Numbered from the stretch's first letter, positions 1 through 8,934 are shown. The stretch is DNA of 64,000 nt from Rhodanobacter sp. OK091 (GCF_900142825.1 NZ_FRCH01000001.1:868001-932000), one strand, 5' to 3'. Numbers and translations are program-made. The notes: generated by a model from the sequence alone, not told the origin.

Positions 1-1886
1 TGGCGTTGCTGCTTTGTGGCTTCGCCACTACATCGCTCGCCGCTGGTGGCTCGGCACCTACCAGCAGGGCGGCACCCATCGACATCGGGGCAAGCAATCC
101 CGCTCAAACCGTGAACGTCACGCTGGTCCTCGGCCTGCACCACCAGGATGCACTCGAGCAGTACATCTACAGCACGGTCACCCCGGGCAATCCGTCGTAT
201 CACCGTTTCCTCACCACGGCACAGTTCGCCGATCGCTATGGCGCCACCGCCGACGAGATATCCAGGGTGAAGTCGTTCCTGCAGCAGCAAGGGCTCGCTC
301 AGGCCGAGCTGCTGCCGAATCATCTCGCGATCAAGGTCAGCGGTACGATCGGCCAGTTCAATGCGGCCTTCCATACGTCCATCCACGATTACCGAGCCGG
401 TGACGGCACGACCTTCCACCGGCCCAATGCGACACCGAGCATGCCCGTAGCGCTTGCCGACACGCTGGTCGTGGCGTCAGGCCTCAGCAGCGAGGCCCGC
501 TATCGTTCGCATCGCGTCAGCGCACTGTTCCCGCCGCAGCCGGGAGCCCGAACCAATGCCTTGGGCACGGCTGCACCGGCCACGGTGTCCTGCACCGGCG
601 ACCCCACCGCCACCTGCATACCTGGCGAATTCACGGTCGGCGATGTGGCCAACCGCTACAACATCAATCCGCTCTACAAGGCCGGAGTGAACGGCAGGGG
701 TTCGACCATCGGCATCGCCACCCTGGCGAATTTCCTGCCCGCCGATGCCTATAACTACTGGAGAACGATCGGCCTGGCGGTGAAACCCAAGCGCATCACC
801 CAGGTACACGTGGACGGTGGCGGGCTGCTCAGCGGCGCTGCCGGCTCGGGTGAGACTTCCCTCGACGTCGAGCAATCCGGCGGCCTGGCGCCCTGGGCCG
901 ACATCATCGTATACGACGCACCCAATACCGACGCCGGCTTCTTCGATGTATTCAATCAGTCGGTATCCGACAACAAGGTAGACAGCTTGTCGGTAAGTTG
1001 GGGCTTACCGGAAATTTTCTACTTCCCGCAGCTCAACGGCGGTGTCGACTTCACGGATGAATTGCTTGCCTTCCACCAGGTCTTCCTGGAAGCGGCAGTA
1101 CAAGGCATCTCGATGTTCGCGACTTCCGGCGACTCGGGCGCCTACGACACGGTGCGGGGAGTGGGCGGCTTGCCGACCGACCCGGTGCCGCCGCCGCTCA
1201 CCGCCGACGCCCCGGGCTCCGATCCCTTCATCACCACCGCGGGCGGCACCACCGTGCCGTTCTCCTACAGCTTCAGCGGTGGACCGACGGCATCGATCGG
1301 CAAGGAAAGCGTCTGGGGCTGGGATTACATCGCCAATTACTTCCAGACCAATTTCGGCGCGGACATTACCCCTGAAGTGTTCTCGGTCGGCGGTGGTGGC
1401 GGCGTCAGCGTGTTCTGGCCGTTGCCGCGCTATCAGCAGTTCACCTTCGGCATTCGCAGGAGCGAGAGGAACCAGACCTTGTTCCTGCCCGCGTTCGGCA
1501 TCAACTACACGCTGCCGGCCAATTATCGCGGCCGCAACGAGCCCGACATTTCGCTGAATGCGGATCCGGAGACCGGCTACAGCTTCGTCTCGTCACTGGA
1601 CGGCGGCGGCCTGCTGACGTTCGAAGGCGGCACCAGTTTCGTCGCACCCCAGCTCAACGGGATCAGCGCCCTGTTGACGCAAAGCACCGGGCACCGGGTG
1701 GGCTTCTGGAATCCGCAGGTGTACCTGCTGCAGAACATCTTCGGTTACGGCTCGTGGTCGCCGTTCAACGATATCCGTGCCGGCGACAACTGGTTTTATA
1801 AAGGCGTACCCGGCTACGACCAGGGTGCCGGCATCGGTACGCTCAACGTGACGAACTTCGACCTGTTCCTGCGCAGCGGTTTCTGA
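1..1886 (+). CDS. S53 (sedolisin/kumamolisin-type) serine-carboxyl peptidase, 5' end outside window
   Basis: This is a secreted pro-peptidase. The reading frame is open to the left edge, so the true start lies upstream; the first in-window start-like codon is a TTG at base 6. A hydrophobic signal-like segment is followed by a pro-kumamolisin-type prodomain over roughly the first 170 residues. The catalytic domain has the Glu-x3-Asp pair (GETSLD, about residues 283 and 287) and the nucleophile motif GGTS (Ser about residue 544). S53 enzymes are acid endopeptidases with a Ser-Glu-Asp triad that remove their own prodomain. The length (over 620 residues) fits the family. PhzF follows on the same strand after 132 bases. 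Confidence 0.9.
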   Translation, partial: ALLLCGFATTSLAAGGSAPTSRAAPIDIGASNPAQTVNVTLVLGLHHQDALEQYIYSTVTPGNPSYHRFLTTAQFADRYGATADEISRVKSFLQQQGLAQAELLPNHLAIKVSGTIGQFNAAFHTSIHDYRAGDGTTFHRPNATPSMPVALADTLVVASGLSSEARYRSHRVSALFPPQPGARTNALGTAAPATVSCTGDPTATCIPGEFTVGDVANRYNINPLYKAGVNGRGSTIGIATLANFLPADAYNYWRTIGLAVKPKRITQVHVDGGGLLSGAAGSGETSLDVEQSGGLAPWADIIVYDAPNTDAGFFDVFNQSVSDNKVDSLSVSWGLPEIFYFPQLNGGVDFTDELLAFHQVFLEAAVQGISMFATSGDSGAYDTVRGVGGLPTDPVPPPLTADAPGSDPFITTAGGTTVPFSYSFSGGPTASIGKESVWGWDYIANYFQTNFGADITPEVFSVGGGGGVSVFWPLPRYQQFTFGIRRSERNQTLFLPAFGINYTLPANYRGRNEPDISLNADPETGYSFVSSLDGGGLLTFEGGTSFVAPQLNGISALLTQSTGHRVGFWNPQVYLLQNIFGYGSWSPFNDIRAGDNWFYKGVPGYDQGAGIGTLNVTNFDLFLRSGF

Positions 1887-2018
1887 TTCAGCGCAGCGTT
1901 GATGCTCCCACTGGCTGGCGCCCATGGCGCCAGCCAGCGATGCGCGAAGCATTCCGGATGGACGCTTGCGTGCGGCGCCGCCGTGGTGGCATGGTCGGGT
2001 GCTTCCCCTGGCGCTCCC

Positions 2019-2909
2019 ATGACCCGTCGACTCCGTTTTCTGCAACTGGACGTCTTTGCGAACCGTCTGTTTGACGGCAATCCGCTGGCTGTGGTGCTCG
2101 ATGCCGTGGGGCTGGACACCGACACCATGCAGCGTATCGCGCGCTGGACCAATCTCTCCGAGACGACCTTCCTGCTGCCGCCGACCCAGCCGGCGGCGGA
2201 TTATCGCGTGCGTATTTTCACCACCCATCAGGAGCTGCCGTTCGCGGGGCACCCCAGCGTGGGCAGCGCCTATGCGGCGATCGATCATGGCTTGGTGGAA
2301 AGCGGCAAGGCGTCGCTGGTGCAGGAGTGCGCTGCCGGCCTGCTGCCGGTGCAGGTCGTCGGCACCGGCCCGGCGCGGATCATCCACGTGCAGGCACCAC
2401 CGGCGCGGATCGCGCCTGGCGCTGCGGACTTGACCGACAAACTGGCCGCCGCCCTGCACGCTCCGCTGGATCCGGCCACGATACGCCTTGTCGACAACGG
2501 CCCGCGCTGGATCGTCTGCGACATGCGCGAAGCGTCCGTGGTGCGTGGATTGCACCCCGACTTCATCGCCCTCGCCAGTGCCTGCGAACAGGCATCGGCA
2601 CTCGGGGTATGCGTCTTCGGCCATGAGCGCGATGGCGCCGCGGCGATGGCCGTGCGTGCGTTCTGTCCCTCCGAAAACATACCCGAAGATCCGGTCACCG
2701 GCAGCGCGAACGCCGCCATTGCCGCGTACTTGCAGGCCACCGGCGGATTGTCCGCGTACGGCCAGCGTTATCGCGCCAGCCAGGGCCGCGAGGTCGGCCG
2801 CGATGGCTGCGTCGAGGTGAGCGTGGACCCGATCGGCTCGGCCATCACCATCGGCGGCGCCTGTGCGATCGGCGTGCGCGGCGAACTGCTGCTTCAGGAC
2901 ATTCGCTGA
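2019..2909 (+). CDS. PhzF-family isomerase/epimerase
   Basis: A 296-residue protein of the diaminopimelate-epimerase-like fold. It begins with the family signature LDVF...GNPLAVV, and the catalytic Glu is expected in NLSETTF (about residue 48). The C-terminal half has a second family block, DPVTGSANAA. I chose the ATG at 2019 because homologous PhzF proteins begin just before the LDVF block; the frame extends further upstream without similarity. Bacterial PhzF paralogues outside phenazine clusters usually have unknown substrates, and no phenazine genes are nearby. The APC permease follows 55 bases downstream on the same strand, so co-transcription is plausible. Confidence 0.9.
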   Translation: MTRRLRFLQLDVFANRLFDGNPLAVVLDAVGLDTDTMQRIARWTNLSETTFLLPPTQPAADYRVRIFTTHQELPFAGHPSVGSAYAAIDHGLVESGKASLVQECAAGLLPVQVVGTGPARIIHVQAPPARIAPGAADLTDKLAAALHAPLDPATIRLVDNGPRWIVCDMREASVVRGLHPDFIALASACEQASALGVCVFGHERDGAAAMAVRAFCPSENIPEDPVTGSANAAIAAYLQATGGLSAYGQRYRASQGREVGRDGCVEVSVDPIGSAITIGGACAIGVRGELLLQDIR

Positions 2910-2964
2910 GCGGCCCCGTCTTGCCGGATACGCCGCGGGCCGCCATGCTGCCGCGATCGCCCCC

Positions 2965-4302
2965 ATGACCGGTTCCATGCCAGCCCCCACTTCACCCACC
3001 ACCTACCTCCGCAGCCTGCGCCCGTGGGATGCCGCTCTGATCGTGGTCGGCGGCATCATCGGCGGCGGCATTTTTCTCAATCCCGGCATCGCCGCACAAC
3101 GCACGGAATCGGGCCTGGCGCTGCTGTTGCTGTGGGCCGGCGCCGGCGTGCTCACCTTGATCGGCGCGCTGTGCTATGCCGAGCTCGGCGCACGCCGACC
3201 GCACGCGGGCGGCACCTATGTCTACCTGCGCGAGGCCTTCGGGCCGCTGGCCGGGTTCCTTTTCGGCTGGACCATGTTGCTGGTGATCTATTCCGGCTCC
3301 AGCGCGGCGGTCGCCACGATCTTCGCCAGCTACGCCGCGGCGGCGTTCGGTCTGCCGCCGGCCATGGCGCTGCCGCTGACGGTCGGCGCGCTGGTCTTCG
3401 TCGGCGGCATCAATTTGTTCGGCATTCGCCTGGGCGCACAGATCCAGAACCTGTTCGCCCTGCTCAAGCTGCTGGCGGTGGCGGTGCTGGTCGTGTGCGG
3501 CCTGTTTCTCGCCGGCGCCGGCCACGGCCAGGTGCTGGCCGTCGATCCGGCGCGCAGCGGCGTCGGCTTCATCGGCGCCGCGTTGCCGGTGCTGTTCGCG
3601 TATTCCGGTTTCACCTATCTCAACAACCTCGCTGGCGAGGTGCGCGATCCGCAGCGCACGCTGCCCCGCGCGCTGACGCTCGGCATGCTGCTGGTGATCG
3701 TCGCTTACGTGCTGGTCAACGTGGCCTATCTGGCCGTGCTCGGCCATGACGGCCTCGCCGCCAGCCATGCGCCGGCAGCCGACGTGATGCAGCAGGTGTT
3801 CGGTCCGCTCGGCGCCAGATTGATCGCGCTGGGCGTGGCGATTTCCACGCTGGGCTTCTGCAACATCACCCTGGTCGCCGGTGCGCGTGTGCTGCAGGTG
3901 ATGGGCGAGGACGGCCTGTTCTTCCGCGCGGTGGCGCGGCTGCACCCGCGTTATCGCACGCCGAACATCGCACTGCTGTTGCTGTCGGGCTGGGCGATCG
4001 TGCTGGCGCTGTCGGGCAGCTACGGCCAGTTGCTGGACTACGCCACGTTCGGCGACTGGCTGGCCTGCGCCATCGGTGTCGCCACGCTGTTCTGGTATCG
4101 CCGCCGCGATGGCGCCACGGCGAGCTTCCAGGTACCGGGCTACCCGTGGCTGCCGCTGCTGTTCGTCGGCACGGTGGCATGGGTGGTAGTGATGACCATG
4201 CGCGACAACCCGCGCAATGCCGGTATCGGCGCGCTGATCATGGCCGCCGGCGTGCCTGTCTACGCGGTCTGGCGTCGCCTGTTCAGTCGCGCGCACCCCT
4301 AA
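2965..4302 (+). CDS. APC-superfamily amino-acid permease
   Basis: A 445-residue inner-membrane transporter with about 12 hydrophobic helices. The first helix carries the substrate-site glycine motif GGIIGGGIF typical of APC transporters (about residues 30-40). The mature-like start MTGSMPAPTS at 2965 is preferred over an upstream in-frame start that would overlap phzF; a second ATG four codons later is also possible. The family moves amino acids or polyamines by proton symport or exchange. The substrate cannot be assigned from sequence. Confidence 0.88.
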   Translation: MTGSMPAPTSPTTYLRSLRPWDAALIVVGGIIGGGIFLNPGIAAQRTESGLALLLLWAGAGVLTLIGALCYAELGARRPHAGGTYVYLREAFGPLAGFLFGWTMLLVIYSGSSAAVATIFASYAAAAFGLPPAMALPLTVGALVFVGGINLFGIRLGAQIQNLFALLKLLAVAVLVVCGLFLAGAGHGQVLAVDPARSGVGFIGAALPVLFAYSGFTYLNNLAGEVRDPQRTLPRALTLGMLLVIVAYVLVNVAYLAVLGHDGLAASHAPAADVMQQVFGPLGARLIALGVAISTLGFCNITLVAGARVLQVMGEDGLFFRAVARLHPRYRTPNIALLLLSGWAIVLALSGSYGQLLDYATFGDWLACAIGVATLFWYRRRDGATASFQVPGYPWLPLLFVGTVAWVVVMTMRDNPRNAGIGALIMAAGVPVYAVWRRLFSRAHP

Positions 4303-4354
4303 GCGGACGGCAGCAATGCCACAATGTGCGGATAGATTCGTGAGGAGATGATGG

Positions 4355-4891
4355 ATGGCGCCCGTGCAAGCCCAGGCCGTGACGGTCACTTCGGACAGCA
4401 GTATCGTGCCCGAGAAGATACGCGACGGCATTGATCTCGAGATCAACGGCGAACACTACCGCCACACCGGCGATCCGCAGATGCCCTTGCTGTGGTACCT
4501 GCGTGACGTGCTGCGCCTGACCGGCACCAAGTACGGTGGCGAGCACGGCCAGAACGGCGCCGACCTGGTGCTGCTCGACGGCAAGGCGGTGTCCGCGATC
4601 GACCAGCCGATGACCAAACTGGCCGGCAGGCAAGTCGTGACCGTGGAAGGTCTGGCCGGCAACGACGGCAGCCTGCATCCGGTCCAGCAAGCCTTCGTCG
4701 ATGAGGACGCGATCGGCTGCGGCTACTGCACCCCCGGTTGGCTGATCGCCGCGGTCGACCTGCTCAGGCGCAAGCCCAATCCTGGCGATGACGATATCGA
4801 TCGCCTGCCCAATCTGTGCCGCTGCGGCTGCCAGACCCGCGTGCGCAGCGCCATCAAGCGCGTCGCCGCCGGCAAGGCGGGCCAGCCATGA
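4355..4891 (+). CDS. iorA-like (2Fe-2S) small subunit lacking the N-terminal cluster cysteines
   Basis: A 178-residue homologue of the small subunit of isoquinoline 1-oxidoreductase-type molybdenum hydroxylases. These proteins normally carry a plant-ferredoxin-like [2Fe-2S] cluster and an alpha-helical [2Fe-2S] cluster. The C-terminal cluster is intact (CGYC at residues 122-125, CRCGC at 155-159). In the N-terminal domain the expected cysteine positions are Gly62, Asn67, Asp70 and about Ile82 (KYGGEHGQNGAD), so that cluster cannot form in the usual way. The surrounding fold (LLDGKAV, VTVEGL) is well kept, which argues against simple decay. The stop overlaps the iorB-like start (ATGA). Confidence 0.85.
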   Translation: MAPVQAQAVTVTSDSSIVPEKIRDGIDLEINGEHYRHTGDPQMPLLWYLRDVLRLTGTKYGGEHGQNGADLVLLDGKAVSAIDQPMTKLAGRQVVTVEGLAGNDGSLHPVQQAFVDEDAIGCGYCTPGWLIAAVDLLRRKPNPGDDDIDRLPNLCRCGCQTRVRSAIKRVAAGKAGQP

Positions 4892-7164
4892 GCAACGATC
4901 GCACTACGGTCCACAATCAGATCCGGCTGTCGCGCCGCCGTTTCCTGCAGGTGCTGGCCGGCACCGCCGGTGCGCTGGTTGTCGGTATCCGCATGGCCGA
5001 TGCCGCCGATGCACCGCTGCCGCTGGCCATGCTCGGCGACACCTTCAACGACCTCGGCGCCTACGTGCGCATCGATGCCGACGGCAACGTGCTGATCGGC
5101 GCGCGCGATCCGGACACCGGCACCGGCGTCGCCACTTCACTGCCGCGTATCATCGCCGACGAACTCGACGCCGACTGGAACCGCGTCAGCGTGGTATCGC
5201 TCGGCCTCGGCGTGACCGACAACAACGGCCAGCCGCGCTGGACCTACGGACGCCAGATCGGCGGCAGCGGCGGCTCGATCCCCGCCGCCTGGAACGACCT
5301 GCGCCATGTCGGCGCGCTCGCGCGCTGGCTGCTGCTGCAGGCCGCGGCGCGTCGACTCGGCTTACCGGCCAGCAATCTGCGTTGCGATGCCGGCACGGTG
5401 ATCGCGCCGGACGGGCGCCGCTTCACCTACGGCAGCCTCGCCGCGGACGCCAGCAAGATCGCCCTGCCCGCCAGCGTGCCGCTGTTGAAAAATGCCGCGA
5501 ACTATCACCTGATCGGCAAGCCGGTCGGCGATGTCGACGCACGCGCCATCGTCACCGGCCTGACCCGCTATGCGATCGACGAACATTACGGCGACGAGCT
5601 GATCGCCGTGCTGGCGCATTGCCCGTGGCCAGACGGCACGCTGGCGCAAATCGATACCACCGATACGCTCGCCGTCAAAGGCGTGCTGAAAGTGGTGCAG
5701 TTGAAACCCGAGCCCGGCCAGCCGCTGGGCAGCACCGTGATCGCGCCGGCGGTGGCGGTGCTGGCCGTAGACACCTGGTCGGCGCTGCAAGGCCGCGAGA
5801 AACTCAAGCTCGAATGGAAACCCGGCGCCAGCGGCGGCGAAAGCAGCAACGCGCTGGAACAGCAGGCCAGCGCGTTGCTCGCCGGCAAAACCGATCCCAC
5901 TACGCGCGTGCGCAACGATGGCGACGTCGAAGCCGCCGGCAAGAAAGCCGCGCGCCGGCTCGAGGCCACTTATTTCCAGCCGTGGCTGGGGCACGTCACC
6001 GCCGAGCCGATGAATTGCCTGGTGCGGCTGGACAAGGATCGCGCCAGCCTCGTCGTGCCGACCCAGGCGCCGCAGAAAGCATGGGCGGTGGTGCAGCGCC
6101 TGACCGGCCTGAGTCCCGCGCAGATCGATATCCGGGTGCCCCGCGTCGGCGGCGGCTATGGCCGCCGGCTCGATCACGACTACGTGGCCGAGGCCGTGAT
6201 GGTGGCCAAGGCCGTCGACAAGCCGGTGCGCCTCATGTGGACGCGCGAGGAGGACTTCGACCACGACTATTACCAGTCCGGCAGCGTGCACCACCTGAGC
6301 GTGGTCCTCGACCGCAAACGCCAGCTGCTCGGCTGGAACCAGCGCATGGCGAGCGCCTCCGCGCTGGCCCATCGCAACACGCCGGATAACCGGCTATGGA
6401 CGTCCGAACTGCACGCCGACCAGCTGCCCGCCGCGCTGGTGCCGAACTATCGCAGCGACTGGTACGCGCTGAACTCGGCGATGCCGCGCGGCCCGATGCG
6501 CGGCATGCCGCACACCAGCAATGCGTTTGCGGTGGAAAGCTTCATCGACGAAATCGCGCACAGTATGAAAGAGGATCCGCTGGTCACCCACTTGCGCATG
6601 CTCGGTGAGCCGCGCGAGCTGCCGCTGAGCGTCGGCGGCACGTTCAATACCGGTCGGCTGGCCAACGTGCTGAAGCTGGTCGCCGACCGGATCGAATGGA
6701 AGAACTGGCTGCACAGCGTCAACGGACTCGGCATCGCCTGCTGGCACATCGACGGTGCCTACGTGGCCCATGCCATCGAGGTGGCGATGCAGAACCAGAA
6801 GCTGGTCATCCAGCGCGTGGTCTGTGCCGCCGATGTCGGCCGCGTGATCAACCCGCTGGGTCTCGAAGGTCAGCTCGCCGGCGCCACGCTCGATGCGCTG
6901 TCCACTGCCCTGAACCTCGCCATCACGTTCAAGGATGGTCTGATCCAGCAACACAACTACAAGGATTATCCGCTGGCCAGCATGGCGCAGCTGCCGAACG
7001 CGGTCGAAGTCATCGTCGTGCCCGCCGATGACCGCCCGCCCGCCGGCGCCAGCTTCCTCGCGATGCCGACCGCCGCTCCGGCACTGGCCAACGCGGTCTT
7101 CCGCGCCAGTGCCGTGCGCGTGCGCCGGCTGCCGCTGATGAAGGAATTGCTGCGCATGCTGTAA
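4888..7164 (+). CDS. iorB-like molybdopterin subunit, Tat signal, catalytic-Glu motif altered
   Basis: A 758-residue large subunit of the xanthine-dehydrogenase/isoquinoline 1-oxidoreductase family. The N-terminus has a twin-arginine signal (SRRRFLQ, residues 15-21), so the folded complex is probably exported with its partner. Pterin-site segments such as GGGYGRR and RGPMRGMP are recognisable. Near the C-terminus, where relatives have GVGEPG with the catalytic Glu, this protein reads PAGASFLAMPT and Phe723 falls at the Glu position. With the defective small subunit, this suggests an inactive or repurposed complex. The ATG at 4888 overlaps the preceding stop. The cassette array begins within four bases of the stop. 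Confidence 0.85.
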   Translation: MSNDRTTVHNQIRLSRRRFLQVLAGTAGALVVGIRMADAADAPLPLAMLGDTFNDLGAYVRIDADGNVLIGARDPDTGTGVATSLPRIIADELDADWNRVSVVSLGLGVTDNNGQPRWTYGRQIGGSGGSIPAAWNDLRHVGALARWLLLQAAARRLGLPASNLRCDAGTVIAPDGRRFTYGSLAADASKIALPASVPLLKNAANYHLIGKPVGDVDARAIVTGLTRYAIDEHYGDELIAVLAHCPWPDGTLAQIDTTDTLAVKGVLKVVQLKPEPGQPLGSTVIAPAVAVLAVDTWSALQGREKLKLEWKPGASGGESSNALEQQASALLAGKTDPTTRVRNDGDVEAAGKKAARRLEATYFQPWLGHVTAEPMNCLVRLDKDRASLVVPTQAPQKAWAVVQRLTGLSPAQIDIRVPRVGGGYGRRLDHDYVAEAVMVAKAVDKPVRLMWTREEDFDHDYYQSGSVHHLSVVLDRKRQLLGWNQRMASASALAHRNTPDNRLWTSELHADQLPAALVPNYRSDWYALNSAMPRGPMRGMPHTSNAFAVESFIDEIAHSMKEDPLVTHLRMLGEPRELPLSVGGTFNTGRLANVLKLVADRIEWKNWLHSVNGLGIACWHIDGAYVAHAIEVAMQNQKLVIQRVVCAADVGRVINPLGLEGQLAGATLDALSTALNLAITFKDGLIQQHNYKDYPLASMAQLPNAVEVIVVPADDRPPAGASFLAMPTAAPALANAVFRASAVRVRRLPLMKELLRML

Positions 7165-7167
7165 GAC

Positions 7168-7225
7168 CGCGCCGCTCGGATCGACCGGGCGGCGAAGCGG
7201 CTCCGGCCCGAATGGATGGTCAGGC
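7168..7225 (-). repeat. attC-like site of cassette 50 (degenerate)
   Basis: The right core reads GTCAGGC and supplies the TGA stop of the frameshifted ORF. The inner arms CGGGC/GCCCG pair. The left core is not recognisable. It begins four bases after the iorB-like stop and marks the left edge of the array. Confidence 0.55.
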
Positions 7226-7617
7226 CCGTGCCGTTCGCCATCGCCACGCGGGCATGGCTGCGAACAACAGAAGCATGGCCAGGTACACGGCGCCCGATAC
7301 GGGATCTCGGGACGCAACATACTGGGCGGGCGTTTGCCCCTGCAGTAGCGCAACGAACAGCAGTTCGGCCGCGGCGAGCAGCGACAGCGCAATAACACCG
7401 ACAAGAAGACGGGACCGCCAGTGCAACAGCCGATAGCGGCGCACCACATAGCGTGCAGAGCACACGATGACCAGCAGCATGAGCGGCATTTCGAGCAGCT
7501 CGGCGAAGCGAACGCCCAGGCGCGGAACCAGCAGCGGAACGCGCACGAGACCCAACGGAAAACCGCCGCGAAGACAAGCGCAAAGTAGACGAGACCTGCT
7601 TTGAGTGTGCGCACCAT
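7220..7617 (-). pseudogene. Frameshifted small membrane protein (cassette 50)
   Basis: The start (MVRTLKAGLVYFALVFAA) lies in one minus frame and the rest (GFPLGLVRVPLLVPRLG... to the stop at 7220) in the next. Inserting one G near 7558-7562 joins them into a continuous protein of about 130 residues with 4 hydrophobic helices, of a widespread unnamed family with the segment RFAELLEMPLMLLVIV. This is either a true one-base deletion in the oldest cassette or a sequencing error. The stop codon comes from the attC core, as in many intact cassettes. Confidence 0.7.
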
Positions 7618-7627
7618 CGGATGCCGG

Positions 7628-7687
7628 GCCTGGCGCATGGATCAAGCCGAACCGCAAAGCACCTTCGGCTCGAATGGATGATTAGAC
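7628..7687 (-). repeat. attC of cassette 49
   Basis: Sixty bp with cores GCCTGGC (left, altered) and ATTAGAC (right). Inner arms AAGCCGAA/TTCGGCT are strongly complementary. The right core provides the stop of the ORF at 7682. Confidence 0.75.
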
Positions 7688-7996
7688 CGCATCTTCCTTG
7701 GCGATCACGCTGTAGTGCTGGACGAGCGGCTCAAACTCCAGAAGATAGTCTTGATCTTCAGGATAGTATTTGGCCTTGAGTACGTCGTCGCCGGCAAAAC
7801 GGCGCACGCAATCTTCGGATTCCCAATAGGTCACGGTCAGGAAATGGGTGGTGTCACCATCGTCCCGACGCAGTACGGCCACACTCAAGTTTCCGGGCAC
7901 CGAGCGATAGTCCGGAATGGCCCTTCGCTCGAGGAAACTTGCGTACTCATCCGCTTTTGAACGCGGGGTACGTCCGTGCCACATGCGATAAATCAT
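7682..7996 (-). CDS. Antibiotic biosynthesis monooxygenase-like (ABM fold) protein (cassette 49)
   Basis: A 104-residue dimeric alpha/beta-barrel type protein. The pattern RTPRSKADEYASFLE near the start, the central VAVLRRDDGDTTHFLTVTYWESEDCVRRFAG and the C-terminal strand match ABM/DUF3291-like stress-responsive proteins. ABM proteins are small cofactor-free monooxygenases or heme-degrading relatives; the substrate is unknown. The TAA stop lies in the attC core. Confidence 0.65.
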   Translation of the reverse strand: MIYRMWHGRTPRSKADEYASFLERRAIPDYRSVPGNLSVAVLRRDDGDTTHFLTVTYWESEDCVRRFAGDDVLKAKYYPEDQDYLLEFEPLVQHYSVIAKEDAV

Positions 7997-8005
7997 GAAG
8001 CCCTC

Positions 8006-8067
8006 CAGATGTTTGAGCCAAGCGGCGAATCGGCAGGCATGGATGCTGAACCGGTGAGATGCTAAGC
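8006..8067 (-). repeat. attC-like site of cassette 48 (degenerate)
   Basis: The left part resembles the usual site (GAG then AAGCGGCGA) and the right part reads GAGATGCTAAGC, close to GAGATGTTAGGC. Spacing and position between two cassette ORFs fit an eroded attC. Confidence 0.5.
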
Positions 8068-8071
8068 GGTT

Positions 8072-8482
8072 CTACAGCGACGTGGCAATTTCGTCGTAAC
8101 CTCTACCGACGAACTGCACAAGACAGAAACCGTGTCCGAACGGATCGGACATGAGCGCCAACTTTCCCCAGTTGCTGGATCGGACTGCATGTTCGAGCTT
8201 CGCGCCAGCACTCAGCGCACGTTGGACAGCCACATCAACATCATCGACGACGATGTCGAGATGCACAGGGGTCCAATGCCTCCTGTAGTCCCGCGTCTGA
8301 CTCGACGCACCCGATGCCTGGCTTCCCGCCGCCTTGACCAGAAGATAGATCGGCGCTGACCCACCAAGAAGTTCGGTGCCGTCCACACCAAATCGGCGCC
8401 CGACCTTCAGGTCGAATGCGCTCGTGTAGAACTTGATCGCACGATCAAGATCTTCAACGTCGATATTTACCAGAAGGTCCAT
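8072..8482 (-). CDS. VOC (glyoxalase/bleomycin-resistance fold) protein (cassette 48, second gene)
   Basis: A 136-residue vicinal-oxygen-chelate protein beginning MDLLVNIDVEDLDRAIKFYTSAFDLKVGRRFG. It has the two beta-alpha-beta-beta-beta modules, including VHLDIVVDDVDVAVQRALSAGA and MSDPFGHGFCLVQFV, with metal-ligand-type His and Glu/Gln positions. The ATG at 8482 is preferred because 19 further in-frame codons upstream overlap the GNAT gene. It lies 16 bases downstream of the GNAT stop with no attC between them, so the two genes travel as one cassette. Substrate unknown. Confidence 0.8.
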   Translation of the reverse strand: MDLLVNIDVEDLDRAIKFYTSAFDLKVGRRFGVDGTELLGGSAPIYLLVKAAGSQASGASSQTRDYRRHWTPVHLDIVVDDVDVAVQRALSAGAKLEHAVRSSNWGKLALMSDPFGHGFCLVQFVGRGYDEIATSL

Positions 8483-8498
8483 GAGAGCACTCTCTTTG

Positions 8499-8930
8499 CT
8501 ACGGAAGCTTGGCGCGAAAGTGGAAGCACTCCATGCCAAAGCCCTCGCGGAAGTAGAACCGGTGCGCCTGTTCTCGCGTAACCCGCGAGATCAGTTGGAC
8601 CTCGGTACAACCAAGCGCACGCCCCTCGTCTTTGAGTCTGGCGATTAGCTGCGCACCGTAGCCACGTGAACGTACGCGCTCATCCGCAACGAGGTCATCT
8701 ATGTAAATCAGGCTCCCGCAGTACAGCATGTTCATGACCCGGTACGCAGCCACAGCCCGAACCGTCCCCTGCTCCGAAAGCACCAGAAGCCTGAGTCCGT
8801 CACTTGCCATGAGGCTACGGATCGTTGAAATGTACTGACTGTTCTCGAGATGTGGCCGAAGTTGCTGCATGACATCAAAGGTCGCAGCAATCTCGTCGTC
8901 CGATTCCGCATGAGTGATGTCGATCGTCAT
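8499..8930 (-). CDS. GNAT acetyltransferase (cassette 48, first gene)
   Basis: A 143-residue Gcn5-related N-acetyltransferase. The acetyl-CoA loop VADERVRSRGYGAQLI (motif A, R-x2-G-x-G/A) and the later AHRFYFREGFG segment (motif B) are clear. It resembles the small aminoglycoside/ribosomal-peptide-like acetyltransferases often seen in cassettes, but the acceptor substrate is unknown. The start codon lies right after the attC at 8935. Confidence 0.85.
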   Translation of the reverse strand: MTIDITHAESDDEIAATFDVMQQLRPHLENSQYISTIRSLMASDGLRLLVLSEQGTVRAVAAYRVMNMLYCGSLIYIDDLVADERVRSRGYGAQLIARLKDEGRALGCTEVQLISRVTREQAHRFYFREGFGMECFHFRAKLP

Positions 8931-8934
8931 CGAA

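Noticed and set aside
2992-4446. Long minus-strand ORF opposite the APC permease, and other long antisense ORFs (e.g. 35511-37610, 46853-47932, 59866-61182)
   Set aside because: They are GC-rich shadow frames with biased Arg, His, Gln and Ala content opposite well-conserved genes.
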